From: Myxococcales bacterium
GTDB lineage: Bacteria > Myxococcota_A > Polyangia > Fen-1088
Length of the DNA: 64,000 nt
Assembly (NCBI GenBank): GCA_022184915.1
Contig: JAGTJU010000004.1
Coordinates: 248,001-312,000 of the forward strand
Direction: 5' to 3'
The translations under genes were made by a program, and so were the position numbers. Below, in pieces: positions 56,682-64,000 of this stretch. The notes beneath the pieces are model-generated. The model saw nothing but the letters and a program-made list of their open reading frames with translations. It made no database searches and was not told where the DNA came from. Every line of letters begins with the position of its first letter. The first letter of the stretch is position 1.

Positions 56682-57569
56682 ATGTCGCAAGCACAGCCTG
56701 CTGAATCAGGGACGGCTGCCCGCGTAGCCGCTCAACTCGAACAGATCGCTCTTGCCCGCATCGAGCAAGACCGGCTTGCGCTTCCGGCGCTTCCTGCCGT
56801 TGCGACGAAGTGTCTCGAGCTTCTGAGAAAGAACGACTTTAGCTCAAAAAAGGTGACGGATCTCATCGAAACGGACCCCATCTTGGCCGTGAGGATCCTA
56901 CGCACAGCCAATAGCGCAGCGTTCGGCGCCCGGCAACCGATCACCAACATACACCACGCGGTCACCCATCTGGGTGCGAACAAGCTCAAGACTGTGATGA
57001 TGGAGGCCGCCGCCCGCCCCATCCTCGAATCGCGTGATAGCCGTATCGCGGATGCCACGCGAGGTCTGTGGGAGCACTCAGTGGCCGTTGCGCTGCTGTC
57101 TCGCGATCTGGCCGTCGTGGTGGGTGTTGCGGAGCCCGAGGACGCGTACCTTGCAGGACTTCTGCATGACGTTGGCAAGCCCGTGCTGGCCATGCTGCTC
57201 CTCGAGGCGGAAAACATGATGGCCAGCCGATCGAGCAAGGAGTGGATCGATTCAACCGTGTGGGTCGAGACCTTGCAGCGCAGCCACCGCAATGTCGGTG
57301 TGGCCGTTGCGAAAAAGTGGGCCGTACCCGAGGCGGCCGTCAAAGCCATTGCGGACTGTGGCGACTACGACTCTGGCGAACGAAACTCTGTCGCCAACCT
57401 GGTTCGATTCGCCAATGCCGTGGCAAAAAAGATGGGTCTATACGTGGGAAAGACCGACACGGACGATACGGAGACACTCATCATGATTGGGCGGTCGCTC
57501 CTCAACATCGAGGATGACCAGCTGGCGCGTTTGGCGACCGGGCTTGCCGATCGGGTCAGAAGTCGCTGA
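56682..57569 (+). CDS. HDOD-domain protein
   Basis: A 295-residue HDOD (metal-dependent-hydrolase-related output) protein: LPALPAVATKCLELLRKNDF, VTDLIETDPILAVRILRTAN and LLHDVGKPVLAML. HDOD domains act as regulatory outputs in signalling clusters. It is last in its operon; its 3' end overlaps the convergent cheX gene by 14 bases. Confidence 0.88.
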   Translation: MSQAQPAESGTAARVAAQLEQIALARIEQDRLALPALPAVATKCLELLRKNDFSSKKVTDLIETDPILAVRILRTANSAAFGARQPITNIHHAVTHLGANKLKTVMMEAAARPILESRDSRIADATRGLWEHSVAVALLSRDLAVVVGVAEPEDAYLAGLLHDVGKPVLAMLLLEAENMMASRSSKEWIDSTVWVETLQRSHRNVGVAVAKKWAVPEAAVKAIADCGDYDSGERNSVANLVRFANAVAKKMGLYVGKTDTDDTETLIMIGRSLLNIEDDQLARLATGLADRVRSR

Positions 57570-58008
57570 GTTGGCGACGAAGGACGGCGGCCGTGATGCT
57601 GCCGTCCTCGATGGGGATGGTGACGAGCGCAAGCGGTCCCATCGCAGCGTAGATCCCAGACTCCCCGGGATTTGGGACATCCGGGATCGATAGGTTGAGG
57701 GTCTCGCCCAGCGCAGATTTGAGGTTTCCAGCGATCATGTTGGCGAGCTCGTTGGTAGCGTCTTGAGCATCGGCATCACTGACCTCATCCGCGACGGAGC
57801 CGAACATGGAACTCGCCACGCGACGTGCCAGGAGAGGCGAGCACCGGATAGCCACATCTCCCGAGAAGGTTCCGTCCAGATGGACCCGGCTCCGCAGGCA
57901 GGCACCCGAAGGCACTGCCGCCGACGGCTCTCCGGCCGTGAGGCCGAACGAGCTGCAAATGAGGGCCACAACGTCGATGAGATGGGTCTCGATAGCGTTT
58001 GGATTCAT
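57556..58008 (-). CDS. cheX: CheX-like phosphatase (second stand-alone)
   Basis: A 150-residue CheX/CheC-like protein with the E-x-x-N helix in ATNELANMIAGNLKSALG. Last gene of the minus-strand che operon, 7 bases after cheR. Third CheX-type domain within 7 kb. Confidence 0.82.
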   Translation of the reverse strand: MNPNAIETHLIDVVALICSSFGLTAGEPSAAVPSGACLRSRVHLDGTFSGDVAIRCSPLLARRVASSMFGSVADEVSDADAQDATNELANMIAGNLKSALGETLNLSIPDVPNPGESGIYAAMGPLALVTIPIEDGSITAAVLRRQLSDF

Positions 58009-58015
58009 GGCAGGA

Positions 58016-58846
58016 TCACTTCTCGCTCTGATGGTGTCGGAAAACTGTGCTTCGGCCGACTTGCACCCCTGTGAGTGAGTCTGTGACGCCGATGAGGGAT
58101 TCGGAGGAACCCAGGAACACGCTGCCGTCTCTTCGGAGTTGTCGCGCGAGCCTATCTACGATTGACTTTCGGGTTTCAGGGCTGAAGTAGATGAGGACGT
58201 TGCGAATGAAGATGACGTCGAACATTGGGAATGAAGGCCACGCCTCGACGAGGTTGAGGTGCCGCCAGTCGATGGCCGAGCGAAAGTTACTCTTGATGCG
58301 CCACTGGGCACCTTCCCGTTGGAAGTGCTTCACGAGCAGGACCGCAGGCAGACCGCGCCCTGCTTCGAGCTGATTGAAGAGGCCCTCGCGCGCCCGTTCA
58401 AGTACAGGGGTTGAGATGTCTGTCGCCGTGATCTGAAAGCGCCAATCCGATAGCCCACCGAAATGCTCGTGCAACATCATGGCGATGCTGTAGGGTTCCT
58501 GGCCGGTCGAGCAGGCGGCGCACCAGATGTTGATGCGCTTTTCGCTGCGACGCTTCTCCATGAGCTCGGGAAGGATCTGCGTGCGAAGCGTCTCGAAGGG
58601 ATGAAGGTCGCGGAAAAAGCTCGTCTCGTTCGTGGTCATGGCTTCCACGAGGGAGCGCGCCTCGTTGCCTTCGGGCGAAAGGCGAGACCGTCTGACCAGC
58701 TCTGCCATGTCTTCGATGCCCAACTGGCGGGCGATGGGGCCCAACCGGGAGTCCGCGAGGTAGCTTTGGCGTTCGTCGAGCACGATCCCGGTTCTCTTGC
58801 GAACGAGCTCGCGGACGAAGTCGAAGTCCGTGCGCAGGAGGCTCAT
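58016..58846 (-). CDS. cheR: Chemoreceptor methyltransferase CheR
   Basis: A 276-residue SAM-dependent methyltransferase: N-terminal helical domain FVRELVRKRTGIVLDERQSY, substrate loop MTTNETSFFRDLHPF, SAM site IWCAACSTGQEPYS, and FDVIFIRNVLIYFS. Starts at ATG 58846 within the cheB stop (ATGA). Confidence 0.93.
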   Translation of the reverse strand: MSLLRTDFDFVRELVRKRTGIVLDERQSYLADSRLGPIARQLGIEDMAELVRRSRLSPEGNEARSLVEAMTTNETSFFRDLHPFETLRTQILPELMEKRRSEKRINIWCAACSTGQEPYSIAMMLHEHFGGLSDWRFQITATDISTPVLERAREGLFNQLEAGRGLPAVLLVKHFQREGAQWRIKSNFRSAIDWRHLNLVEAWPSFPMFDVIFIRNVLIYFSPETRKSIVDRLARQLRRDGSVFLGSSESLIGVTDSLTGVQVGRSTVFRHHQSEK

Positions 58847-59964
58847 GGCCGTGGCTCCCCGGTGGCCGCTTGCGTGCGGGCCGGCGCGCTGTTCACCGCA
58901 CGGATCAGCTCGGGTGCGATGTGCTCGAGGGGCAGGATGCGCGAGGCAAGGCCTGCGCGCACGACGGAGCCCGGCATGCCCCACACGGCCGAACTCTTCT
59001 CGTCCTGGACCCACACGGAGCCGCCCGTGGCCACCAGGGCGTCCGCGCCCCTGGTTCCGTCCGAACCGAGTCCCGTCATGATGACCGCCAGCACGCCGGC
59101 GCCGAGGCTGCGGGCCGCCGTGCGGAGCAGGGGATCCACCGAGGGTCGACATCCGTTTTCAGGTGGGCTCTGATCGAGATGCAGCCTGTGACCCACGTGG
59201 GGGTCAGACGACAGGGTGACGTGATGGTCGCCGGGTGCCAGGTAAACCTGACCGTTTTTCAGTGTCTCGGCGTGTTGGGCTTCTCGAACGGGCATGTTGC
59301 TTCGCGCCTCGAGCCGCGCGGCCAACATGCGGGTGAACGCTGCAGGCATGTGCTGCACGATCACGACGGGGACCGGATACCCCGCTGGCAGCGCCGGGAT
59401 CACCTGAGAAAGAGCGGTGGGGCCGCCCGTGGAGACGCCTATCACCACGAGCTGCACCTGCGTGGGAACGTACCGACGCAGGATGGGAAGACCGGCCGGC
59501 GTGAAGGGCCGGGGCGACTCGCCCGTGGGACCGTCGCCAAGAGCTGCGGCCCGCGACGACAGGGCGATGATCTTGGGCATGAGAACATCTTTGATGATCG
59601 CCTGCACGCCCGACTTGGGCGAGGACGGCGTCAACGCCGTGGGCTTGCATACATAGTCAGTGGCACCCAGCGTGAGGGCGTCGAGTGTGGCGCGGGCGCC
59701 GCGCTCGCTCAGCGTCGAAAAGACGATGACTGGCGTCCGGACTCCGCGTCGCCTCAGCTCGCGAAGGAAACCGAAGCCATCCATCACGGGCATTTCGAGA
59801 TCGAGGATTATGATGTTGGCAGGAAAAGACGTAAGACGCTGTAGGGCTTGTGCGCCGTCTACGGCAGTCGCCACCTCCAAGATGGCAGGCTCGGTGTTCA
59901 GTTCGTCGGTGAGGACCCGCCTTACCACCGCAGAGTCGTCGACGACCAAGATGCGGAGGCTCAT
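58843..59964 (-). CDS. cheB: Chemoreceptor methylesterase CheB (first)
   Basis: A 373-residue protein. The receiver has VVDDSA, Asp in IIILDLEMPV and Lys in YVCKPTA. The esterase has Ser in GVSTGGPTAL, His in VIVQHMPAAF and Asp in TGLGSDGTRG. ATG 59964, overlapping the cheY stop. Acts against CheR in adaptation. Confidence 0.94.
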   Translation of the reverse strand: MSLRILVVDDSAVVRRVLTDELNTEPAILEVATAVDGAQALQRLTSFPANIIILDLEMPVMDGFGFLRELRRRGVRTPVIVFSTLSERGARATLDALTLGATDYVCKPTALTPSSPKSGVQAIIKDVLMPKIIALSSRAAALGDGPTGESPRPFTPAGLPILRRYVPTQVQLVVIGVSTGGPTALSQVIPALPAGYPVPVVIVQHMPAAFTRMLAARLEARSNMPVREAQHAETLKNGQVYLAPGDHHVTLSSDPHVGHRLHLDQSPPENGCRPSVDPLLRTAARSLGAGVLAVIMTGLGSDGTRGADALVATGGSVWVQDEKSSAVWGMPGSVVRAGLASRILPLEHIAPELIRAVNSAPARTQAATGEPRP

Positions 59965-60344
59965 GAAGCGGCGTCCACGATGCCCATGAGAGCGAGCTTC
60001 TCGCGAAAAGCCTCGCGGCAGAAGGGCTTGATGAGGTACTCGTCTGCTCCCGCGTCGAGAGCGGCGAGAATGTTTGCGGCCTCTCCCTCGGTGGTGACCA
60101 TCATCATTCGTACACGGCGGTGAGCGGGGTTCTCTCGCACCTGCTTGAGAAACTCGTACCCGTTCATCTCGGGCATGTTCCAATCGACCAGGGCGAGATC
60201 GAGTGGCAAAGAATCCTGGAAAACAGTCAAGGCTTCCTTGCCATTGCCTGCCTCGGCTACCACCAGGATGCCAAGCTTTTCGAGGAAATCTCGAAGCATC
60301 TTTCGCATGGCGCGGGAGTCGTCAATGACCATGGCACGCATCAC
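59961..60344 (-). CDS. cheY: CheY-like response regulator
   Basis: A 127-residue single receiver: MVIDDSRAMRKMLRDFL, phospho-Asp in LALVDWNMPE, Thr in MMVTTEGE, Lys in YLIKPF. Between an MCP and cheB in the minus-strand operon. Confidence 0.92.
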   Translation of the reverse strand: MMRAMVIDDSRAMRKMLRDFLEKLGILVVAEAGNGKEALTVFQDSLPLDLALVDWNMPEMNGYEFLKQVRENPAHRRVRMMMVTTEGEAANILAALDAGADEYLIKPFCREAFREKLALMGIVDAAS

Positions 60345-60356
60345 AGACTCCTTTCT

Positions 60357-61514
60357 TCAGTACGCGAACTGGGACAGGACGTTTTTAAGTGAGTCGGCGA
60401 GCCGTGTAAGCTCGTCGGCCGCCCGGCGGGTATCTGCAGCACCGGAAGAGGTGCTCCGCGCTGCCGCTGCGACACCAGCGATGTTGCTGGTGATTTCACG
60501 GGTGCCGCGGGCGCCTTCGCCCAGGGTGCGGGCGATCTCGGAGGCGATGCTGCGCTGCTCTTCGAGCGCCGCGCTGATGAGGCTTTGCATCTCGTTGACA
60601 CCGCCAATCACTTCCTTGATGTCCCCGATGGCTTGCACCGCAGATTGGGTGTCGCCGCGAATGGCTTCGATCTTCTTGGCGATGTCGGCCGTAGCCCGCG
60701 CTGTTTCGTTGGCGAGCTCTTTGACTTCGTTGGCGACGACGGCGAAGCCGCGGCCGGCCTCGCCTGCGCGTGCGGCCTCGATGGTGGCGTTGAGGGCAAG
60801 CAGGTTTGTCTGCTCTGCGATGCTGTTGATGATGCGAACGATTTTTCCAATGTCCGCGCTCGAGTCGCCGAGGCGCTGGATGGCCCCGCTGGCGCTCTCG
60901 ACCGCACGCACCGCCTGCTGAGACGCACCGGAGGCGCGCGAGCTGTTGTCTGAGACCTCCTGGACGGCCGCCTTCATCTGGTCGGTGGCTGCCGCGACGG
61001 CAGAGACATTTTGAAACACCTGCTCCGAGGCGGCGCTCACCACGTTGGCCTGCGCCGCCGTCTCCTCTGCGTTGGCGCTCATGTGCTCGCTCACGAGGCG
61101 AAGCGTGTCGGCAGCTTCGATCAAGGTGTCACTTTGGCCCCTCACGCTCAGGAGGGTCGAGCGCAGGGTTTCGACGGTCTGGTTGATGGAGTGGGAGAGA
61201 TCAAGAAGGTCTGTTTCGTCTTTGGGTGTAAGGCGCGCGGTCAGATCGTGTTCGGCAACCGCGTCGAGGACTCTTTGGGCTTCCTGCAGCGGCAGCGAGA
61301 ATGTGCGGACGACGTCACCCGAGACGAGGCGCAAGACGAGGAGGAAGATAGTCCCCGCTGCGGCGACCACAGCCAAGCTTGCCAGGCTGCTGCTCGAGCC
61401 AAAGGCTCGGTACGCAGCGTGCGCAACGAGGGCTTGAACCACGATGCCTATCGTCGCGAGCAACATGATGCGACGGACGCCCCTGCGAACCCCGCCAGTA
61501 TTTCTGAATTCCAT
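60357..61514 (-). CDS. Methyl-accepting chemotaxis protein (second)
   Basis: A 385-residue receptor with two transmembrane segments (about 16-34 and 43-63), a HAMP-like region ([20 protein letters not shown]) and the tip [20 protein letters not shown]. As in the first MCP, almost no periplasmic part exists. Confidence 0.91.
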   Translation of the reverse strand: MEFRNTGGVRRGVRRIMLLATIGIVVQALVAHAAYRAFGSSSSLASLAVVAAAGTIFLLVLRLVSGDVVRTFSLPLQEAQRVLDAVAEHDLTARLTPKDETDLLDLSHSINQTVETLRSTLLSVRGQSDTLIEAADTLRLVSEHMSANAEETAAQANVVSAASEQVFQNVSAVAAATDQMKAAVQEVSDNSSRASGASQQAVRAVESASGAIQRLGDSSADIGKIVRIINSIAEQTNLLALNATIEAARAGEAGRGFAVVANEVKELANETARATADIAKKIEAIRGDTQSAVQAIGDIKEVIGGVNEMQSLISAALEEQRSIASEIARTLGEGARGTREITSNIAGVAAAARSTSSGAADTRRAADELTRLADSLKNVLSQFAY

Positions 61515-61529
61515 GCGCGTTGACTCCAG

Positions 61530-61955
61530 TCAGTACGAGGCGACGTCCATCGCCCGATCAGCGTCGAGGACCAACAGGAGACGTTTGTCCAGCTTGTAAG
61601 CGCCCTTGAGCAAGCGGCGCCCTTCTCCCTGCAGGGTTTCGGGGATGGGTTCGAATTCCTCTGCCGGAACCTCAATCACATCGGCCACTCGGTCCACCGA
61701 AAAGCTGACGAGGCCATCCGGCTGTCGCAGGAGGACGTTGAAGGCTTTCCTCCCGGCAGGCATGGGGGAAAACCCGAACCGCGAACGCAAATCGAGGACG
61801 GGTACGATCTGTCCCCGCAGGTTCATGAGCCCTCGCACGGTCGGCGGCGCCAGCGGGACCTCGGTCAGGGGGTGATGCCTCAAGACCTCCTGGACGCGCA
61901 AGGCGTCGACCGCGAGGAAGTAGTTCTCGAGATAGAAGGTGCAAAGTGGTTCCAT
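61530..61955 (-). CDS. cheW: Chemotaxis coupling protein CheW
   Basis: A 141-residue CheW: YFLAVDALRVQEVLRHHPLT, VRGLMNLRGQIVPVLDLRSR and VSFSVDRVADVIEVP. One base separates its start from the cheA stop. Links receptors to CheA. Confidence 0.93.
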   Translation of the reverse strand: MEPLCTFYLENYFLAVDALRVQEVLRHHPLTEVPLAPPTVRGLMNLRGQIVPVLDLRSRFGFSPMPAGRKAFNVLLRQPDGLVSFSVDRVADVIEVPAEEFEPIPETLQGEGRRLLKGAYKLDKRLLLVLDADRAMDVASY

Positions 61956-61956
61956 C

Positions 61957-64000
61957 TTATCCTGTGGGCCTCAGAGCTTGCGGGACGGGGCCAAGGACCG
62001 TCTCCAGGAGGTACTCGATGTCGATGACTTCGGCGATCCGCTGCTGAATCACCAGCGTTCCCGCCACGCCGGGTCGAACCCCTGTGGCTTGAAGGCATGA
62101 AGGCCCCTCGACGATGTCCAGGATGTCGGCAACCTCGACGCCGACGTAGGCCTCACTGCGCTCGAAGACGATGACGTTGGCTTCGTCCGACGAGGCGGCC
62201 GCAGGCAGATCCGTGTTGCGGGGACGGGTGCGCCGTTCGACCACGATCTGCTCGAGCGGAACGACTGGCATGATGGCGTCTCGGTACTGGATCGCTTCGT
62301 GCGCTCCTGAACTCTCGAAGGTCTGCTTGGGGATGATCTCGAGACGTGTGACTTTTTCGAGCGGAACCGCCATGCGGCCGTCGTCGGGGCCCCGAAAGAG
62401 AAGATAGGTCGTCCGCGCCTGCGCGGCGTTCATGAGATCGGAAAGCCGTGGCAGGGCCGTGCGCTCGCGGAGCTCAGAGACCACGTGTGATTTTTGTGCG
62501 AGTCCCAGGGTGTCCAGGATCAGGGCGACCCGTCCGTCGCCCAGGATCGTAGCTCCCGCGAAGAGTCCCACCTCCTTGACCTGGCGGGGCAGAGGCTTGA
62601 CGACGATCTCTTGTTGGCCCGTGACGTTCTGGACGACCAGACCGAACTGCCGTCCGCTGGCTTGCAGGACGACGATGTAGAATGATTGACCGGTCTCGGC
62701 GGGGCGGCCGAGCTGTTCGTCAAAGATGACGAGGGGCAGCAGTTTTCCCCTTAGCCGGTAAACGGGTGCACCGTGAATGTATTCGATGAGCTGTTCGTTG
62801 CGTCCTTCCTCGACCCGAACGAGCTCGAGGAGGTTCACCTGAGGGATGGCGAAGCGGTCGGCGCTGGAGGTGACGATGAGGGCCGGCACGATGGCCAGCG
62901 TGAGGGGTATCCGCAGACGGAAGGTCGTGCCCTGGCCAGGGCGCGTTTCAACCTCGACGGTTCCGCCGATGTTCTCGACGTTGGTCTTCACCACGTCCAT
63001 GCCCACACCGCGCCCAGAGACGTTCGTGACTTCCGAGGCGGTTGAGAATCCAGGCAAAAAGATGAGCCCGGTGAGGTCAGACTCTGAAAAATTTGCCACC
63101 TGCTCCGGCGTTACGAGCCCTCGCGTAAGAGCCTTTTCCTTGACGCGGTCGAGGGGAATGCCGCTGCCGTCATCGGTGATCTCGATGTTGACCTGGCCGC
63201 CCTGGTGAAAGGCCCGGACCAGGATCTTCCCTTCGGGGTGTTTGCCACGAGCTTGGCGTACGTCAGGGGCCTCGATCCCGTGGTCGACGGCGTTGCGCAG
63301 AAGGTGGGTCAGAGGGTCCTTGATCGCCTCGATGAGGGTCTTGTCGAGCTCTGTATGTTTTCCGTCCAGCTCCACCCGTACCAGCTTGCGGCAGGCGCGC
63401 GAGAGGTCTCGCACCATCCGCGGGAACTTGCTGAAGACGTGATCGACCGGTTGCATGCGCATGCGCATGATGCCCTCCTGGAGGGCCATGGTGATGAGGT
63501 TCAACCGTTGGGCCGCGGCAGCCAAGGTGGGGTCCGAGTGTGTCGGGGGCAGCTGCAGAATTTGGTTTCGTGTGAGCACCAGCTCGCCGGCGAAGTCCAT
63601 CAAGTGGTCGATGAGCGCCACATCCACGCGGACGGTTTCGTTGCCATGGTGGCTCTCGTGATGGGCGGGTGCTGGCTCTGCCGCCGCTGGAGGCTCGGCC
63701 GCGCTGACGGGCGTTTCGGGAGGCGGCGGCGGCGGGGGCGCAGGCGCGGGCGCGCTGGCGGCGGGTTTGGGCGAGGGCGCAGGGGCTGGTCGAGGCGCGG
63801 GAGCCGCTCCGCCCGTGGAGAGCACCTTGAGGCGCTCGGTGAGCTCGGTGTAGTCACCGTCTCCGTCGGTTCCGCCCACCTCGATCTCACCCAACATGTT
63901 GCGGATCGCATCCACCATCGCAAGCAGGGCGCTGATCTTGTCGTCGTCGATGGCGAGCTCGCCATCGCGAACACGTGAAAGCAAGCTTTCGCCGCCGTGG
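61957..64000 (-). CDS. cheA: Chemotaxis histidine kinase CheA (5' end beyond the window)
   Basis: At least 680 residues; the His-containing start of the P1 domain is cut off at 64000. Visible are the P1 end, a Pro/Ala linker with PPPPPPPE, the dimerisation helix ALIDHLMDFAGELVLTRNQI, the ATPase with LTHLLRNAVDHGIE and DDGSGIPLDR and G-box GVGMDVVKTN, and a CheW-like P5 domain (VNLLELVRVEEGRNEQLIEY). A further CheW-like unit follows (TTYLLFRGPDDGRMAVPLEK to YVGVEVADILDIVEG). No P2 domain is seen before the linker. Confidence 0.92.
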   Translation of the reverse strand, partial: HGGESLLSRVRDGELAIDDDKISALLAMVDAIRNMLGEIEVGGTDGDGDYTELTERLKVLSTGGAAPAPRPAPAPSPKPAASAPAPAPPPPPPPETPVSAAEPPAAAEPAPAHHESHHGNETVRVDVALIDHLMDFAGELVLTRNQILQLPPTHSDPTLAAAAQRLNLITMALQEGIMRMRMQPVDHVFSKFPRMVRDLSRACRKLVRVELDGKHTELDKTLIEAIKDPLTHLLRNAVDHGIEAPDVRQARGKHPEGKILVRAFHQGGQVNIEITDDGSGIPLDRVKEKALTRGLVTPEQVANFSESDLTGLIFLPGFSTASEVTNVSGRGVGMDVVKTNVENIGGTVEVETRPGQGTTFRLRIPLTLAIVPALIVTSSADRFAIPQVNLLELVRVEEGRNEQLIEYIHGAPVYRLRGKLLPLVIFDEQLGRPAETGQSFYIVVLQASGRQFGLVVQNVTGQQEIVVKPLPRQVKEVGLFAGATILGDGRVALILDTLGLAQKSHVVSELRERTALPRLSDLMNAAQARTTYLLFRGPDDGRMAVPLEKVTRLEIIPKQTFESSGAHEAIQYRDAIMPVVPLEQIVVERRTRPRNTDLPAAASSDEANVIVFERSEAYVGVEVADILDIVEGPSCLQATGVRPGVAGTLVIQQRIAEVIDIEYLLETVLGPVPQALRPTG

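Overview
The window is GC-rich DNA from what is probably a Myxococcota (myxobacteria-like) or related delta-group chromosome. Pointers are a lipoprotein with long Gly-Gly-x linkers, TPR and STAND-type regulators, exosortase K with a VIT/vWA target, and a large chemosensory cluster with HDOD and CheX proteins. This placement is inference; no rRNA or marker phylogeny is available here.

Left flank (1-14.7 kb): the end of a FadD-type acyl-CoA synthetase, a basic-tailed TPR protein, a three-gene peptidase-containing ABC exporter (HlyD-like adaptor, C39-peptidase ABC, second ABC), Fur-controlled feoAB, two overlapping glycosyltransferases, a lipoprotein, an ArsR-AHSA1-VOC operon with a clear palindromic operator, and a CcmH-like protein.

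Mosaic (14.7-17.7 kb): an orphan BrnA-like antitoxin, a nucleotidyltransferase pair, a vapBC pair with a palindrome at the start codon, fragments of at least two transposases, and a dispersed repeat.

Integron cassette array (about 17.7-37.4 kb): this is the main result. I recognise ten attC recombination sites plus one terminal core site. Adjacent sites have complementary core boxes, exactly where consecutive cassettes share a junction. With the exception of the lipoprotein between the first two sites, the cassette genes lie on the minus strand and end in or near the attC on their left. The cargo is a Nudix hydrolase, DJ-1/PfpI with a monooxygenase, a DUF4209-like protein with an RNxxxH motif, an Mrr-type restriction enzyme, a HExxH putative toxin with a possible immunity partner, an FRG protein, an HNH nuclease, an unknown protein, brnTA, and two nearly identical copies of a brnT/XRE cassette. 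An IS4-family element sits inside one attC, and a DDE/AAA transposon sits inside another cassette. No integrase gene is visible, so within this window it is an attC cluster lacking an integrase (CALIN type).

Right flank (37.4-64 kb): rsgA, a GNAT acetyltransferase and a SnoaL-like protein come first. A module follows with a VIT/vWA sorted protein, exosortase K, a CreBC-like two-component pair, methylglyoxal synthase and a cupredoxin with a similar C-terminal sorting signal. Next are a STAND ATPase regulator and tRNA-Leu(TAA). The last 14 kb is a chemosensory cluster: a degenerate HD-GYP protein, an MshEN-CheX fusion, two CheB, Hpt, two MCPs, two further CheX, a double-receiver protein, HDOD, CheR, CheY, CheW and a CheA cut by the window edge. 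The cheA-W-mcp-Y-B-R-X genes run on the minus strand and meet the plus-strand mcp-cheX-RR-HDOD operon tail to tail at 57.56 kb.
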